DNA of 64,000 nt. Origin: Ruegeria conchae. GTDB taxonomy: Bacteria; Pseudomonadota; Alphaproteobacteria; Rhodobacterales; Rhodobacteraceae. Numbering within the stretch: position 1 is the first letter of the stretch; every line of letters begins with the position of its first letter. Below, piece by piece: positions 43,491-52,201 of the stretch. The stretch lies in contig NZ_AEYW01000006.1 in assembly GCF_000192475.1 (NCBI RefSeq), positions 310,001 through 374,000 on the forward strand. The letters are read 5' to 3'. The notes beneath the pieces were generated by a model. It searched no databases. It saw only the letters and a program-made list of their open reading frames with translations, and was not told the origin of the DNA. The position numbers and the translations under genes were made by a program.

Positions 43491-44390
43491 TTACTGATGA
43501 GACGCGGCATCAATGTGGTGCCAGGATTTCATGCGGGCGCGAAACCAAGTTCGTTGTCGTTTGGCAAATCGACGTGTAGCTATTGTTGCCCGGTCCCTGG
43601 CTTCTTCCTGGGACATGCGGCCTTCTAGGCATGCCATCAATTCAGGCACGCCAATGGCCTTGAAGGCTGGTAGAGAAGGGTCAAATCGGTTCTGCATCGC
43701 GGCCACTTCGGCCATGGCACCTTGATCCAACATCTGATCGAAACGACGATTAATACGATCCAGTAACCAGCTTTTTTCGACGTCGAATACAATCGGAACT
43801 GTATTCCCCAGATCCAGAATCGGGGCGGGTGTATCAGCCTGCCAATCAGCAAGCGAGCGACCGGTTGCGGTCTGAACCTCCCAGGCGCGTTGAACACGGG
43901 CTCGATTCTGGGTGTCGATTTTCTGCAGCGTTTGAAGATCAAGACCTTCGATCAGGTTTCTTATTGATAAAGCGTCCGCCTCGGCCCGAATTTCAGGAGG
44001 GGTTGCAGGTATCTCGGCCATCCCTTCGGTCAGCGCAGTGAAATACAGACCTGTACCCCCCACAATGATAGGGCGCTGTTTTTGTTTAAGCAAAGGCGTG
44101 ACGTCGCGAAGCCAATGTCCGGTGGAATAAGTCTGATCATATGCGACATGCCCGTACAGTAGATGTGGGGCACGTTTTTCTTCTTCGATCGAGGGACGTG
44201 CAGATATGATGCGCCAGCAATCATAGACCTGACTTGCGTCGGCATTGACGATCACACCACCGCAGCGCTGCGCGATCAAAAGCGCCAGCGCTGACTTTCC
44301 TGAAGCCGTAGGCCCAGCGATCAGCACCGGTTTGTCATCAGGAATCGGAGGCAACTGCGTCCAAAGCCGGTTCTCATTTGTATCGGCCAT
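43491..44390 (-). CDS. miaA: tRNA dimethylallyltransferase
   Basis: Adds a dimethylallyl group to A37 of tRNAs reading UNN codons, the first step to ms2i6A. The 299-residue protein has the P-loop [15 protein letters not shown], then [20 protein letters not shown] (substrate-binding Asp and the tRNA-recognition region), [15 protein letters not shown] and the C-terminal [10 protein letters not shown] motif. Start chosen at ATG 44390 with a GAGG nine nt upstream; ATG 44405 is an in-frame alternative. Divergent from pyrH. Confidence 0.95.
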   Translation of the reverse strand: MADTNENRLWTQLPPIPDDKPVLIAGPTASGKSALALLIAQRCGGVIVNADASQVYDCWRIISARPSIEEEKRAPHLLYGHVAYDQTYSTGHWLRDVTPLLKQKQRPIIVGGTGLYFTALTEGMAEIPATPPEIRAEADALSIRNLIEGLDLQTLQKIDTQNRARVQRAWEVQTATGRSLADWQADTPAPILDLGNTVPIVFDVEKSWLLDRINRRFDQMLDQGAMAEVAAMQNRFDPSLPAFKAIGVPELMACLEGRMSQEEARDRATIATRRFAKRQRTWFRARMKSWHHIDAASHQ

Positions 44391-44487
44391 CGCTGATTGC
44401 CTCATCCCTGACTATCCGCATTGAACCTGCGGAGGTTTTGCTTCATTTTGCGCCGGAAAATAAACCCGTGCCAGCCCGGAGCGCAAC

Positions 44488-45240
44488 ATGAGCCTTTCCC
44501 CTTCTGACGAGACCACTGAGACCCCGAAAACAACGTATGACCGCGTCATGTTGAAGATTTCGGGCGAGGCCCTGATGGGGGATCAGGGATTCGGACTTCA
44601 TCCTCCAACCGTCCAGCGCATCGCACAAGAGGTGAAATCGGTACACGATCTGGGTGTCGAAATCTGTATGGTCATCGGTGGTGGCAACATCTTCCGGGGG
44701 CTTTCCGGCTCGGCACAGGGGATGGAGCGTACGACCGCCGATTACATGGGCATGCTGGCAACGGTCATGAACGCGCTCGCGATGCAATCCGCGCTTGAGG
44801 CGGCCGGGGTCTTCACCCGTGTCATTTCGGCCATTCGGATGGACGAAGTGTGTGAGCCATATATTCGCCGCCGCGCTGTACGCCACCTTGAGAAAAAACG
44901 GGTCTGCATCTTTGCGGCGGGAACCGGGAACCCCTATTTCACCACTGACACCGCTGCCACTTTGCGCGCGAACGAGATGGCCTGCCAAGCGATCTTCATG
45001 GGTAAGAATGGTGTCGATGGCGTTTATGACAAGGACCCCAAAGAACACTCGGACGCGGTACGTTATGACAACGTTTCGTATGACGATGTGCTGGCTAAAC
45101 GCCTGCGAGTGATGGATGCATCGGCCATCGCGTTGGCACGTGACAACAATCTGCCGCTGATCGTTTTTGGTCTGGATGAACCCGGCGGGTTCCGCGGTAT
45201 TTTGGCGGGTGAGGGCACCTATACCAAAGTCCAGGGATAG
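44488..45240 (+). CDS. pyrH: UMP kinase
   Basis: Phosphorylates UMP to UDP in pyrimidine nucleotide synthesis; hexameric amino-acid-kinase fold. The 250-residue protein has [73 protein letters not shown] and [15 protein letters not shown]. The N-terminus is extended by about 15 residues. Unlike the common bacterial order, frr (ribosome recycling factor) does not follow; a strong terminator lies directly after pyrH. The genes for tsf and rpsB are also not in view, since the divergent neighbour is miaA. Confidence 0.97.
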   Translation: MSLSPSDETTETPKTTYDRVMLKISGEALMGDQGFGLHPPTVQRIAQEVKSVHDLGVEICMVIGGGNIFRGLSGSAQGMERTTADYMGMLATVMNALAMQSALEAAGVFTRVISAIRMDEVCEPYIRRRAVRHLEKKRVCIFAAGTGNPYFTTDTAATLRANEMACQAIFMGKNGVDGVYDKDPKEHSDAVRYDNVSYDDVLAKRLRVMDASAIALARDNNLPLIVFGLDEPGGFRGILAGEGTYTKVQG

Positions 45241-45259
45241 GGCATCAATTAGCACATAG

Positions 45260-45287
45260 ACCGGGTCAAGCAGCCCGGTTCTTTTTT
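45260..45287 (+). terminator. Rho-independent terminator after pyrH
   Basis: Six-base-pair stem ACCGGG (45260-45265) / CCCGGT (45274-45279), loop of 8 nt, then a T-rich tract with six consecutive Ts at 45282-45287. The following 230 bp up to the aminotransferase start show no gene. Confidence 0.85.
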
Positions 45288-45518
45288 GGGCGCTAGATAT
45301 GAAAAATGTTATCAGCACAGTGACTTGACCTAATCTTTTTCGTCTGACTATCTGTTCCTGTTTGGTTGCAGCAAGCTGCCATCAGAAGGACTGCTGCCAT
45401 AGCATGTCCTCTGAAGGGGATGGCGGCCGGACAGTAATGCCTTGGTTGTTTTGGAAGTGCCCAGATCTTGCGCGGGCGGATTTCCGAAATGAGGCATGCC
45501 ATCAGGGAGAGACGTGTG

Positions 45519-46745
45519 ATGGGCACACTTGATATCGATTTCGTTCGGGCGCAATTCCCGGCCTTTTCTGAACCCAGCCTGAAGGGGCAGGCCTTTTTCG
45601 AGAACGCTGGTGGATCTTATACCTGTAAGCCGGTGATTGATCGCCTGAACCGGTTTTATACACAGCGCAAAGTCCAACCTTATGCGCCATACGAAGCCAG
45701 CCGTCTGGGCGGCGAAGAAATGGATGAAGCGCGGAGGCGGTTGGCCGCGATCATGGGCGTGGATACGGAGGAGCTGAGCTTTGGCCCCTCGACGACTCAG
45801 AATACCTATGTGCTGGCGCAGGCCTTTCGTCAGTGGATGCGGCACGGTGACGCCATCGTTGTGACCAATCAGGACCACGAGGCCAATACCGGCCCGTGGC
45901 GTCGATTGAGGGAAGACGGGATCGAAATCCGCGAATGGCAGATTGACCCGGACAGTGGATCGCTAAACCCACAGGATCTGGAAAACCTGTTGGACGAGAA
46001 AGTCCGCCTCGTTTGCTTCCCCCATTGCTCAAATGTCGTCGGCGAGATTAATCCAGTGACTGAAATCACGGCGATAGCGCATGCCGCGGGTGCGTTTGTC
46101 TGTGTCGACGGAGTTTCTTATGCGCCACATGGCCTGCCGAACGTCGGTGATCTCGGGCCCGACATCTATTTGTTCTCAGCCTATAAAACCTATGGCCCGC
46201 ACCAAGGCTGCATGGTTATTCGACGCCCTTTGGGTGAGATGCTTCCGAACCAGGCCCACTATTTCAACGGTGGCACGCTCTATAAGCGGTTTACACCTGC
46301 CGGTCCTGATCATGCGCAGATTGCCGCGAGTGCTGGCATGGCTGATTATATAGATCTGCTTTGCGATTATCACGGCGGACCAGAAACCGGGGCGTCTGCG
46401 CGCGGTGGTTTTGTTCATGACCTGATGCGCCAACACGAGATTGCATTGCTGCAGCCACTGCTCGATGCAGTCAAAGATAGAAACGCTTTGCGTTTGATTG
46501 GCCCGTCCAAGGCCGAACAGCGCGCGCCGACGGTGGCGTTAAGCCTGAACAAAAAAGCCGAGGCTGTTGCAGCTGAGCTTTCCCAACATGGGATCATGGC
46601 AGGTGGTGGCGATTTCTATGCGCATCGTCCTCTGCAGGCCATGGGTGTTGATCCAGATCAGGGGGTTCTGCGGCTCAGCTTCACGCACTATACAAGTCAT
46701 CAGGAAATTGATCAGCTTTTGCAGGCGCTTGACCGCGTTTTGTGA
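45519..46745 (+). CDS. Class V aminotransferase-fold PLP enzyme (cysteine desulfurase-like)
   Basis: 408-residue fold-type I PLP enzyme. It shows FFENAGGSYTCKPVI at the start (AGG substrate loop), FGPSTTQNTYVLAQAF, the PLP aspartate in VCVDGVSYAPHG (Asp197), the Schiff-base lysine Lys223 in LFSAYKTYGPHQG, and a C-terminal GVLRLSFTHYTSHQEID. Annotated relatives are described as cysteine desulfurase-like or VC1184-type. The catalytic Cys loop of IscS/SufS is not evident, so a desulfurase role is unproven. ATG 45519 has an AGGGAGAG site. No isc/suf genes nearby. The stop codon overlaps a TGATCC -35-like element for the photolyase gene. Confidence 0.85.
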   Translation: MGTLDIDFVRAQFPAFSEPSLKGQAFFENAGGSYTCKPVIDRLNRFYTQRKVQPYAPYEASRLGGEEMDEARRRLAAIMGVDTEELSFGPSTTQNTYVLAQAFRQWMRHGDAIVVTNQDHEANTGPWRRLREDGIEIREWQIDPDSGSLNPQDLENLLDEKVRLVCFPHCSNVVGEINPVTEITAIAHAAGAFVCVDGVSYAPHGLPNVGDLGPDIYLFSAYKTYGPHQGCMVIRRPLGEMLPNQAHYFNGGTLYKRFTPAGPDHAQIAASAGMADYIDLLCDYHGGPETGASARGGFVHDLMRQHEIALLQPLLDAVKDRNALRLIGPSKAEQRAPTVALSLNKKAEAVAAELSQHGIMAGGGDFYAHRPLQAMGVDPDQGVLRLSFTHYTSHQEIDQLLQALDRVL

Positions 46746-46748
46746 TCC
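46743..46748 (+). promoter_or_regulatory. Possible RpoE-type (ECF11) -35 element before the photolyase gene
   Basis: TGATCC overlaps the stop codon of the preceding gene, 45 nt before the photolyase ATG. The hexamer equals the -35 element recalled for Rhodobacter RpoE (singlet-oxygen) promoters, whose regulon includes photolyase and cyclopropane fatty acid synthase genes. The -10 region (around 46766-46771, GTATTC) matches poorly, so this is tentative. Confidence 0.3.
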
Positions 46749-46792
46749 AATATTCGTACCGGTTCGTATTCTTTTAGAATCAAGAGGCGGAT

Positions 46793-48226
46793 ATGGATCC
46801 CGGGCACTCTCCGATCATTTTATGGTTCAGGCGCGATCTGCGATTAAGAGATTATCCGGCGTTGACGGCGGCGGTACGGTCGGGTCGCCCCATTGTACCC
46901 GTATTTATTCTGGACGATCAGGTTCAAGCATTGGGCGCAGCGCCCAAATGGCGCCTGGGTTTGGGTCTTGAGGCGTTTGCTAAGGCCCTTGATCAGATCG
47001 GCAGCAATCTGATCCTGCGCCGGGGGACTGCGCTGAGGGTCCTAAAAGATCTGATACACGAAACCGGAGCAGGAGCTGTATTTTGGTCCCGAGCGTATGA
47101 CCCGAAGGCGATCAACAGGGACAAGCATATCAAGGCGAGCTTGAACGAACAGGGGATCGAGGTGCGATCCTTTGCAGGGCATCTTTTGTTCGAACCTTGG
47201 ACGATTGCGACCAAAGCGGGGCAACCGTTTCGTGTATTTACTCCGATGTGGAGGTCGGTGAGCGGACGAGATGTTGCGATGCCAGAACCGACTCCTGCAC
47301 GAATTGCCAAACCAGATCTTTGGCCTGCTTCTGATCGGCTGTCCGATTGGAATCTGGATCGGGATATGCAGCGTGGCGCGACGATCGTACGACCGTTTGT
47401 CCGTCCTGGAGAGGCCGCGGCTTTGGATCAGTTGGATAGGTTTCTGGAAAATATCGATCATTATCAGGAAGCGCGAGATCGGTTGGATCAGGTTGGTACG
47501 TCTGATCTTTCAGAATACCTCTCGTTAGGCGAAATCGGGCCGCGCACAATATGGCACCGGGTGCAAAACGCGGATCGCACTGGTTCGCGAGGGGGCGAGG
47601 CCTTTCTACGGCAGCTTGTGTGGCGTGAGTTCGCTTATCACCTGATGTACCATTGGCCGCATCTCCTGACCGACAATTGGAAACCTGAATGGGATGCGTT
47701 TCCGTGGAATACTGATCCCGACACGCCTGAAGTCCGCGCGTGGAAGTTAGCCAGAACTGGGGTGCCACTTGTCGATGCGGGGCTAAGGCAGATGTACGTG
47801 ACCGGGCGGATGCATAATCGTGCACGGATGATTGTGGCGAGTTATCTAACCAAGCATCTGATGACGCACTGGAAAATTGGTGCTGATTGGTTTGCCGAAT
47901 GCCTGATTGATTGGGACCCAGCCGCAAACGCAATGGGATGGCAGTGGGTGGCGGGTTGTGGGCCAGACGCAGCCCCGTATTTCCGTATCTTCAACCCAGA
48001 AACTCAGCGCGAGCGGTTTGATCCACATTCGACCTATCTGAAGCGCTGGATTGCTGAGGGTCGGTCTGACCCGTCCCCAACCGCACGCGCCTATTTTAGT
48101 GCCATACCGCGGTCTTGGGGGCTTTCTCACGAAGACAGCTACGGCGCTCCAGTGGTAGGGCTGAAAGAAGGTCGCATCCGAGCATTGGACGCGTATGAAA
48201 CCAGAAAAGTTCCGGTAAGGAACTGA
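46793..48226 (+). CDS. phrB: Deoxyribodipyrimidine photolyase
   Basis: FAD-dependent light-driven repair of cyclobutane pyrimidine dimers, 477 residues. The N-terminal alpha/beta antenna domain opens with IILWFRRDLRLRDYPAL. The C-terminal FAD domain includes RQLVWREFAYHLMYHWPHLL, WKLARTGVPLVDAGLRQMYV, TGRMHNRARMIVASYLTKHL and the WDPAANAMGWQWVAGCGPDA motif with the conserved Trp residues. The class I CPD photolyase pattern favours CPD over (6-4) repair. First gene of a co-directional block with cfa, trgA, trgB and cysK. Confidence 0.95.
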   Translation: MDPGHSPIILWFRRDLRLRDYPALTAAVRSGRPIVPVFILDDQVQALGAAPKWRLGLGLEAFAKALDQIGSNLILRRGTALRVLKDLIHETGAGAVFWSRAYDPKAINRDKHIKASLNEQGIEVRSFAGHLLFEPWTIATKAGQPFRVFTPMWRSVSGRDVAMPEPTPARIAKPDLWPASDRLSDWNLDRDMQRGATIVRPFVRPGEAAALDQLDRFLENIDHYQEARDRLDQVGTSDLSEYLSLGEIGPRTIWHRVQNADRTGSRGGEAFLRQLVWREFAYHLMYHWPHLLTDNWKPEWDAFPWNTDPDTPEVRAWKLARTGVPLVDAGLRQMYVTGRMHNRARMIVASYLTKHLMTHWKIGADWFAECLIDWDPAANAMGWQWVAGCGPDAAPYFRIFNPETQRERFDPHSTYLKRWIAEGRSDPSPTARAYFSAIPRSWGLSHEDSYGAPVVGLKEGRIRALDAYETRKVPVRN

Positions 48227-48287
48227 AAACTTGCCATAAACCGAATCCCGTCCTAGCTTTATTCTGCAACCGCAGAGGGGAGAGCGG

Positions 48288-49496
48288 ATGTTCCTGACGA
48301 GCACCGAAGGGCAGGAGGACCTGCCAAGATATTTTGCACAAGTCTTCAAGATGCTGAGCCGCATGGAAAGCGGCCGCCTTGATATCGCTCTGCCGGATGG
48401 TCGGGTGTTTCGGGCGGATGCACCTAAAGCCGGTCCGGTTGCCCATGTGGATATCCATGATCCCGACGTATTTGCCAGGCTGCTACGAGAAGGAGAACTG
48501 GGGTTTTCGGACGGCTATCTGGAAGGCGACTGGAGCACACCTGATCTGCGCAGCTTTATGGACTTGGTACATTTGGGAACTGAAACCGTTTATGACGATT
48601 TCACGGGCAAGTTCCTGGTTCGCGCCTACGAGCGTCTGAGGTTCTGGTTGCACCGCAATAATCGGACGCAGGCTAAGAAGAACATCTCGTATCACTATGA
48701 TCTTGGAAATGATTTCTATGGCATGTGGCTGGATGACACGATGACTTATTCCAGCGCCATTTTTGAGACCGGGCAGGAAAGCCTCGAGAATGCGCAGACC
48801 GCAAAATATGCCAGTTTGGTGGATGAAATGGGGGCCAAACCAGGGGATCATATCCTTGAAATCGGGTGCGGTTGGGGCGGTTTCGCCGAATACGCTGCCA
48901 AAGAGCGCGGGCTCCGAGTGACTGGTTTGACTATCAGTCAGGAGCAGTTGAAGTACGCGAAGGAACGCATTGAAAAGGCTGGGCTATCAGATCTTGTAGA
49001 TTTTAAATTACAGGATTATCGCGATGAACAGGGACAATATGACGGTATTGCATCAATCGAGATGTTCGAAGCGGTTGGTCGGAAATACTGGCCGGCATAT
49101 TTTAACACTGTTCGTGACCGGTTGAAGCCCGGTGCGCAAGCGACATTACAGATCATAACAGTCGCGGATCACCGCTGGGAAGTTTACAAGAATGGTGTTG
49201 ATTTCATACAGAAATACATATTTCCGGGTGGCATGCTTCCCGCCCCGTCCATCCTGAAAGAGCAGATAGATCAGGCAGGGCTTCAAGTAGTACGCTCAAA
49301 GGAATTTGGCCAAAGTTATGATCTGACACTGCGCCGCTGGTACGACACCTTCAACGCCAAGTGGGACCAGATTTCAGAACTGGGGTTTGATGAGCGTTTT
49401 CGCCGCATGTGGAATTATTATTTAACTGCATGCGGCGCAGCCTTTGACACCGGCAATTGTGATGTGACACAGATCACTATAGCTAAGCCAAGTTGA
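48288..49496 (+). CDS. cfa: Cyclopropane-fatty-acyl-phospholipid synthase
   Basis: SAM-dependent methylation of unsaturated phospholipid acyl chains, 402 residues. The N-terminal domain ends near LVHLGTETVYDDF. The catalytic Rossmann domain starts at KKNISYHYDLGNDFYGMWLD with YSSAIF, the SAM motif LEIGCGWGGFAEYAA, GLTISQEQLKYAKERI, IEMFEAVGRKYWPAYF and IFPGGMLPAPS. The ATG at 48288 follows a GGGGAGAG site. Adjacent to photolyase, a pair that in Rhodobacter belongs to the RpoE singlet-oxygen response, so photo-oxidative stress control is plausible. Confidence 0.95.
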   Translation: MFLTSTEGQEDLPRYFAQVFKMLSRMESGRLDIALPDGRVFRADAPKAGPVAHVDIHDPDVFARLLREGELGFSDGYLEGDWSTPDLRSFMDLVHLGTETVYDDFTGKFLVRAYERLRFWLHRNNRTQAKKNISYHYDLGNDFYGMWLDDTMTYSSAIFETGQESLENAQTAKYASLVDEMGAKPGDHILEIGCGWGGFAEYAAKERGLRVTGLTISQEQLKYAKERIEKAGLSDLVDFKLQDYRDEQGQYDGIASIEMFEAVGRKYWPAYFNTVRDRLKPGAQATLQIITVADHRWEVYKNGVDFIQKYIFPGGMLPAPSILKEQIDQAGLQVVRSKEFGQSYDLTLRRWYDTFNAKWDQISELGFDERFRRMWNYYLTACGAAFDTGNCDVTQITIAKPS

Positions 49497-49511
49497 AGAA
49501 CGGAACTACAA

Positions 49512-49952
49512 ATGCCTACAGCTTCCCGCCTCGTCGCCGCGTTGTGTCTGCTGGTCATTGCCTTCCTTGTTTCAAGTATGATCATCAACAATGGTGAAGA
49601 GGGCAAAAGCTATGGCTGGTTCACATATGTGAACATGTTGTTAGCGGTGACCTGTGGTTGGGTTATCATGGGCAAACGGGCAGGCCGGGGTTGGACGGCT
49701 GCAGTTAACAATGGTCTGACTGGTGTTGCCGCGCTGGTTTTCTGGGGATTGTTCGTTCAAGGCACCTACGAGATGTTCAGTCAGGCGATGCGCCATCGGT
49801 ATGGCGGCCCATTTGAAGCCTTGCTGGAAATCTTCAAGATCGGAGTGGCCTATGGTGAACAACTGCTGCCCAGTGAAATTTTGATTACGCTTGGTATTGG
49901 TGCGGTGGTCACTGGGATACTTACCGAAATCGCCTATCGACGCTGGCGTTAA
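49512..49952 (+). CDS. trgA: TrgA-family tellurite-resistance membrane protein
   Basis: 146-residue inner-membrane protein with about four hydrophobic segments. The sequence AGRGWTAAVNNGLTGVAALV and FWGLFVQGTYEMF are characteristic of TrgA, first described in the trgAB tellurite-resistance locus of Rhodobacter sphaeroides, where cysK lies immediately downstream as it does here. Its biochemical activity is unknown. It starts 15 nt after the cfa stop codon, suggesting co-transcription from the photolyase side. Confidence 0.82.
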   Translation: MPTASRLVAALCLLVIAFLVSSMIINNGEEGKSYGWFTYVNMLLAVTCGWVIMGKRAGRGWTAAVNNGLTGVAALVFWGLFVQGTYEMFSQAMRHRYGGPFEALLEIFKIGVAYGEQLLPSEILITLGIGAVVTGILTEIAYRRWR

Positions 49953-49981
49953 AACGGACCTGCCAAGTCGGGGCTCCTACT

Positions 49982-51097
49982 TTGTCTAACCTGTTTTTCT
50001 ACGGCACTTTACGCCATGCGCCTTTGCTGGAACTCGTGATGGGTCAAACAGCGGGCAAATTGTCGGCGAAACCGGCAATCTTAGCTGATCATGCGGTGTA
50101 TTCGGTAAAGGGCCAGCCTTTTCCCATGATCGTTGCTGAAAAAGGCGCAACGGCAGATGGCGTATTGGTGCAAGGATTGGGCAAGGACGAGCTTGCCCGA
50201 TTGGCCTTTTATGAAGGCGGATTCGAATATGATCTGCGCCAGCAAACGATTGAAACCAGTGAAGATGGGAATCATCTGGCATTGGTGTTCTTTCCCGACT
50301 CGGAGGCATGGAAGACCGACACTCTCTGGGATTTTGAGGCATGGAAAAATGATTGGAGCGCTTTGTCGATGCTGGCGGCGCAAGAGGTTATGGCCCAGTA
50401 TGGGTGTGTTGACGCCTCGACGATTGCAAATAGTTTCCCTGCGATCCGCACACGGGCATGGGCCAGACTCGCAGCGCGTGAGCGAAACACCGGAGATGCC
50501 CGGGACACCAACCATGATGTCGTAATCCACCAACGCAATCACCCTTATGTCAACTATTTCGGTATCGATGAGATAGATCTGCAGCACCGTCAGTATGATG
50601 GCAAGATGGGGCCTGTATTGCACCGCAGCGGCTTGATGCAAGGATCTGCAGTCATCGTCCTGCCTTACGACCCCAGGCGCGATACGGTTTTGCTGGTCGA
50701 GCAGTTTCGCGCACCTGTGTTCTTGATCGACGACCCCGAACCATGGATGTGGGAACCGGTCGCCGGTATGATTGACCCCGGCGAAACGCCCGAGCAGGCA
50801 GCGTATCGTGAGACACAGGAAGAGGCGCATGTTTCTCTGTCTCGGCTGGAATATGCAGGTGGTGCCTATACATCCAGTGGATCGTCAACCGAATACGTCT
50901 ACCTCTATGTTGGGCTGGGTGATCTGACAACGACTGTTGAAAGTGGTGGTCTTGCCACGGAAGGGGAAGATATTCGGAGTACAATTCTGCCGTTTGACGA
51001 ATTCATGAACATGGTTGATACACATGTTTTCAAGGACTTACCGCTTCTTTCTCTGGCACATTGGCTGGCGCGAAATCGCGAACGTCTGCGCGCATAA
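49982..51097 (+). CDS. trgB: TrgB: gamma-glutamylcyclotransferase-like + Nudix hydrolase fusion
   Basis: 371 residues with two domains. Residues 1 to about 115 form an AIG2/GGCT-like domain (LFFYGTLRHAPLLELVMG with the YGTL motif, and LARLAFYEGGFEY with the catalytic-type Glu). Residues about 185-365 form a Nudix hydrolase of the ADP-ribose pyrophosphatase type (ADPRase/NudF-like); its box GMIDPGETPEQAAYRETQEE keeps the catalytic REx2EE but has Thr and His at two usual positions. The start is TTG at 49982; no ATG fits the domain boundary. The gene lies between trgA and cysK as in the Rhodobacter tellurite locus. It likely handles an oxidised or ADP-ribosylated metabolite, not tellurite itself (inference). 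Confidence 0.85.
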   Translation: MSNLFFYGTLRHAPLLELVMGQTAGKLSAKPAILADHAVYSVKGQPFPMIVAEKGATADGVLVQGLGKDELARLAFYEGGFEYDLRQQTIETSEDGNHLALVFFPDSEAWKTDTLWDFEAWKNDWSALSMLAAQEVMAQYGCVDASTIANSFPAIRTRAWARLAARERNTGDARDTNHDVVIHQRNHPYVNYFGIDEIDLQHRQYDGKMGPVLHRSGLMQGSAVIVLPYDPRRDTVLLVEQFRAPVFLIDDPEPWMWEPVAGMIDPGETPEQAAYRETQEEAHVSLSRLEYAGGAYTSSGSSTEYVYLYVGLGDLTTTVESGGLATEGEDIRSTILPFDEFMNMVDTHVFKDLPLLSLAHWLARNRERLRA

Positions 51098-51166
51098 CTA
51101 TCCCGGCTTGTGATCAAGTCAGGGCGCCTGTAAATCTGCTGCAATACCATATGACAAGAGGACGCC

Positions 51167-52201
51167 ATGCGCATTGCGAAAGACCTTGCCGACGCGGTCG
51201 GTAAAACACCCTTGATCCGGTTGCGTCGCGTCAGCGAAGAGACAGGCTGCGAGATCCTCGGCAAAGCCGAGTTCATGAATCCGGGTCAATCCGTCAAAGA
51301 CCGTGCGGCGTTGTTCATTATCCGCGATGCAATTGCGCGCGGAGACCTCAAGCCCGGCGGCACAATTGTCGAGGGTACGGCGGGTAATACTGGCATTGGT
51401 CTGGCATTGGTCGGGGCCTCAATGGGTTTCAAGACGGTGATCGTCATTCCTGAGACTCAATCGGAAGAGAAGAAGGACATGCTCCGACTTGCCGGAGCTC
51501 AGCTTGTGCAAGTGCCTGCTGCGCCTTACCGAAATCCCAACAATTTTGTGCACTATTCCCGCCGCTTGGCTGAGGAACTTGCCCAGACCGAGCCCAATGG
51601 TGCCATCTGGGCGAACCAGTTCGACAATGTCGCCAACCGGCAGGCGCATGTGGAAACCACCGGCCCTGAAATCTGGGACCAAACCGGTGGCAAAGTTGAT
51701 GGCTTCGTCAGTGCGGTCGGGTCGGGTGGAACCCTAGCGGGTGTCGCCGAGGTTTTGCAGCCCAAAGGCGTAAAAATCGGACTGGCTGATCCGATGGGGG
51801 CCGGCCTTTATTCTTATTACACTACGGGTGAGATCGCGATGGAGGGCGGCTCCATCGCCGAAGGCATCGGACAGGTTCGGATAACGAAGAACCTGGAGGG
51901 GTTCACCCCTGATCATTCCTGGCAGATCACCGACAATGAGGCGTTGCCCTATATCTTTGATCTGCTTCGCGAAGAAGGTCTGGTGATGGGCGGATCAACC
52001 GCGATCAATATCGCGGGCGCTGTACGTCTCGCGAAAGAGATGGGGCCGGGGCACACCATCGTGACCGTATTGTGTGACTTTGGAACGCGCTACCAATCCA
52101 AACTGTTCAATCCTGACTTCCTGCGGGAAAAGGAACTGCCAGTTCCGGATTGGATGACCGAAGCGCCGCGCAGCATTCCCGGCGTATTCGAGGACGTGTG
52201 A
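51167..52201 (+). CDS. cysK: Cysteine synthase A
   Basis: PLP-dependent O-acetylserine sulfhydrylase, 344 residues. It has VGKTPLIRLRRVSEETGCEI, the Schiff-base Lys44 in MNPGQSVKDRAALF, the substrate loop EGTAGNTGIGLALVG, the PLP-phosphate loop SAVGSGGTLAGVAEVL, and GLVMGGSTAINIAGAV near the C-terminus. Cysteine supply is linked to tellurite tolerance, consistent with location behind trgAB. Its TGA shares one nt with the ATG of the mechanosensitive channel gene, so the two are translationally coupled. Confidence 0.95.
   Translation: MRIAKDLADAVGKTPLIRLRRVSEETGCEILGKAEFMNPGQSVKDRAALFIIRDAIARGDLKPGGTIVEGTAGNTGIGLALVGASMGFKTVIVIPETQSEEKKDMLRLAGAQLVQVPAAPYRNPNNFVHYSRRLAEELAQTEPNGAIWANQFDNVANRQAHVETTGPEIWDQTGGKVDGFVSAVGSGGTLAGVAEVLQPKGVKIGLADPMGAGLYSYYTTGEIAMEGGSIAEGIGQVRITKNLEGFTPDHSWQITDNEALPYIFDLLREEGLVMGGSTAINIAGAVRLAKEMGPGHTIVTVLCDFGTRYQSKLFNPDFLREKELPVPDWMTEAPRSIPGVFEDV

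Noticed and set aside
43292-43579. 95-residue plus-strand frame before miaA
   Set aside because: No ribosome binding site, no motif, and its 3' part is antisense to miaA.
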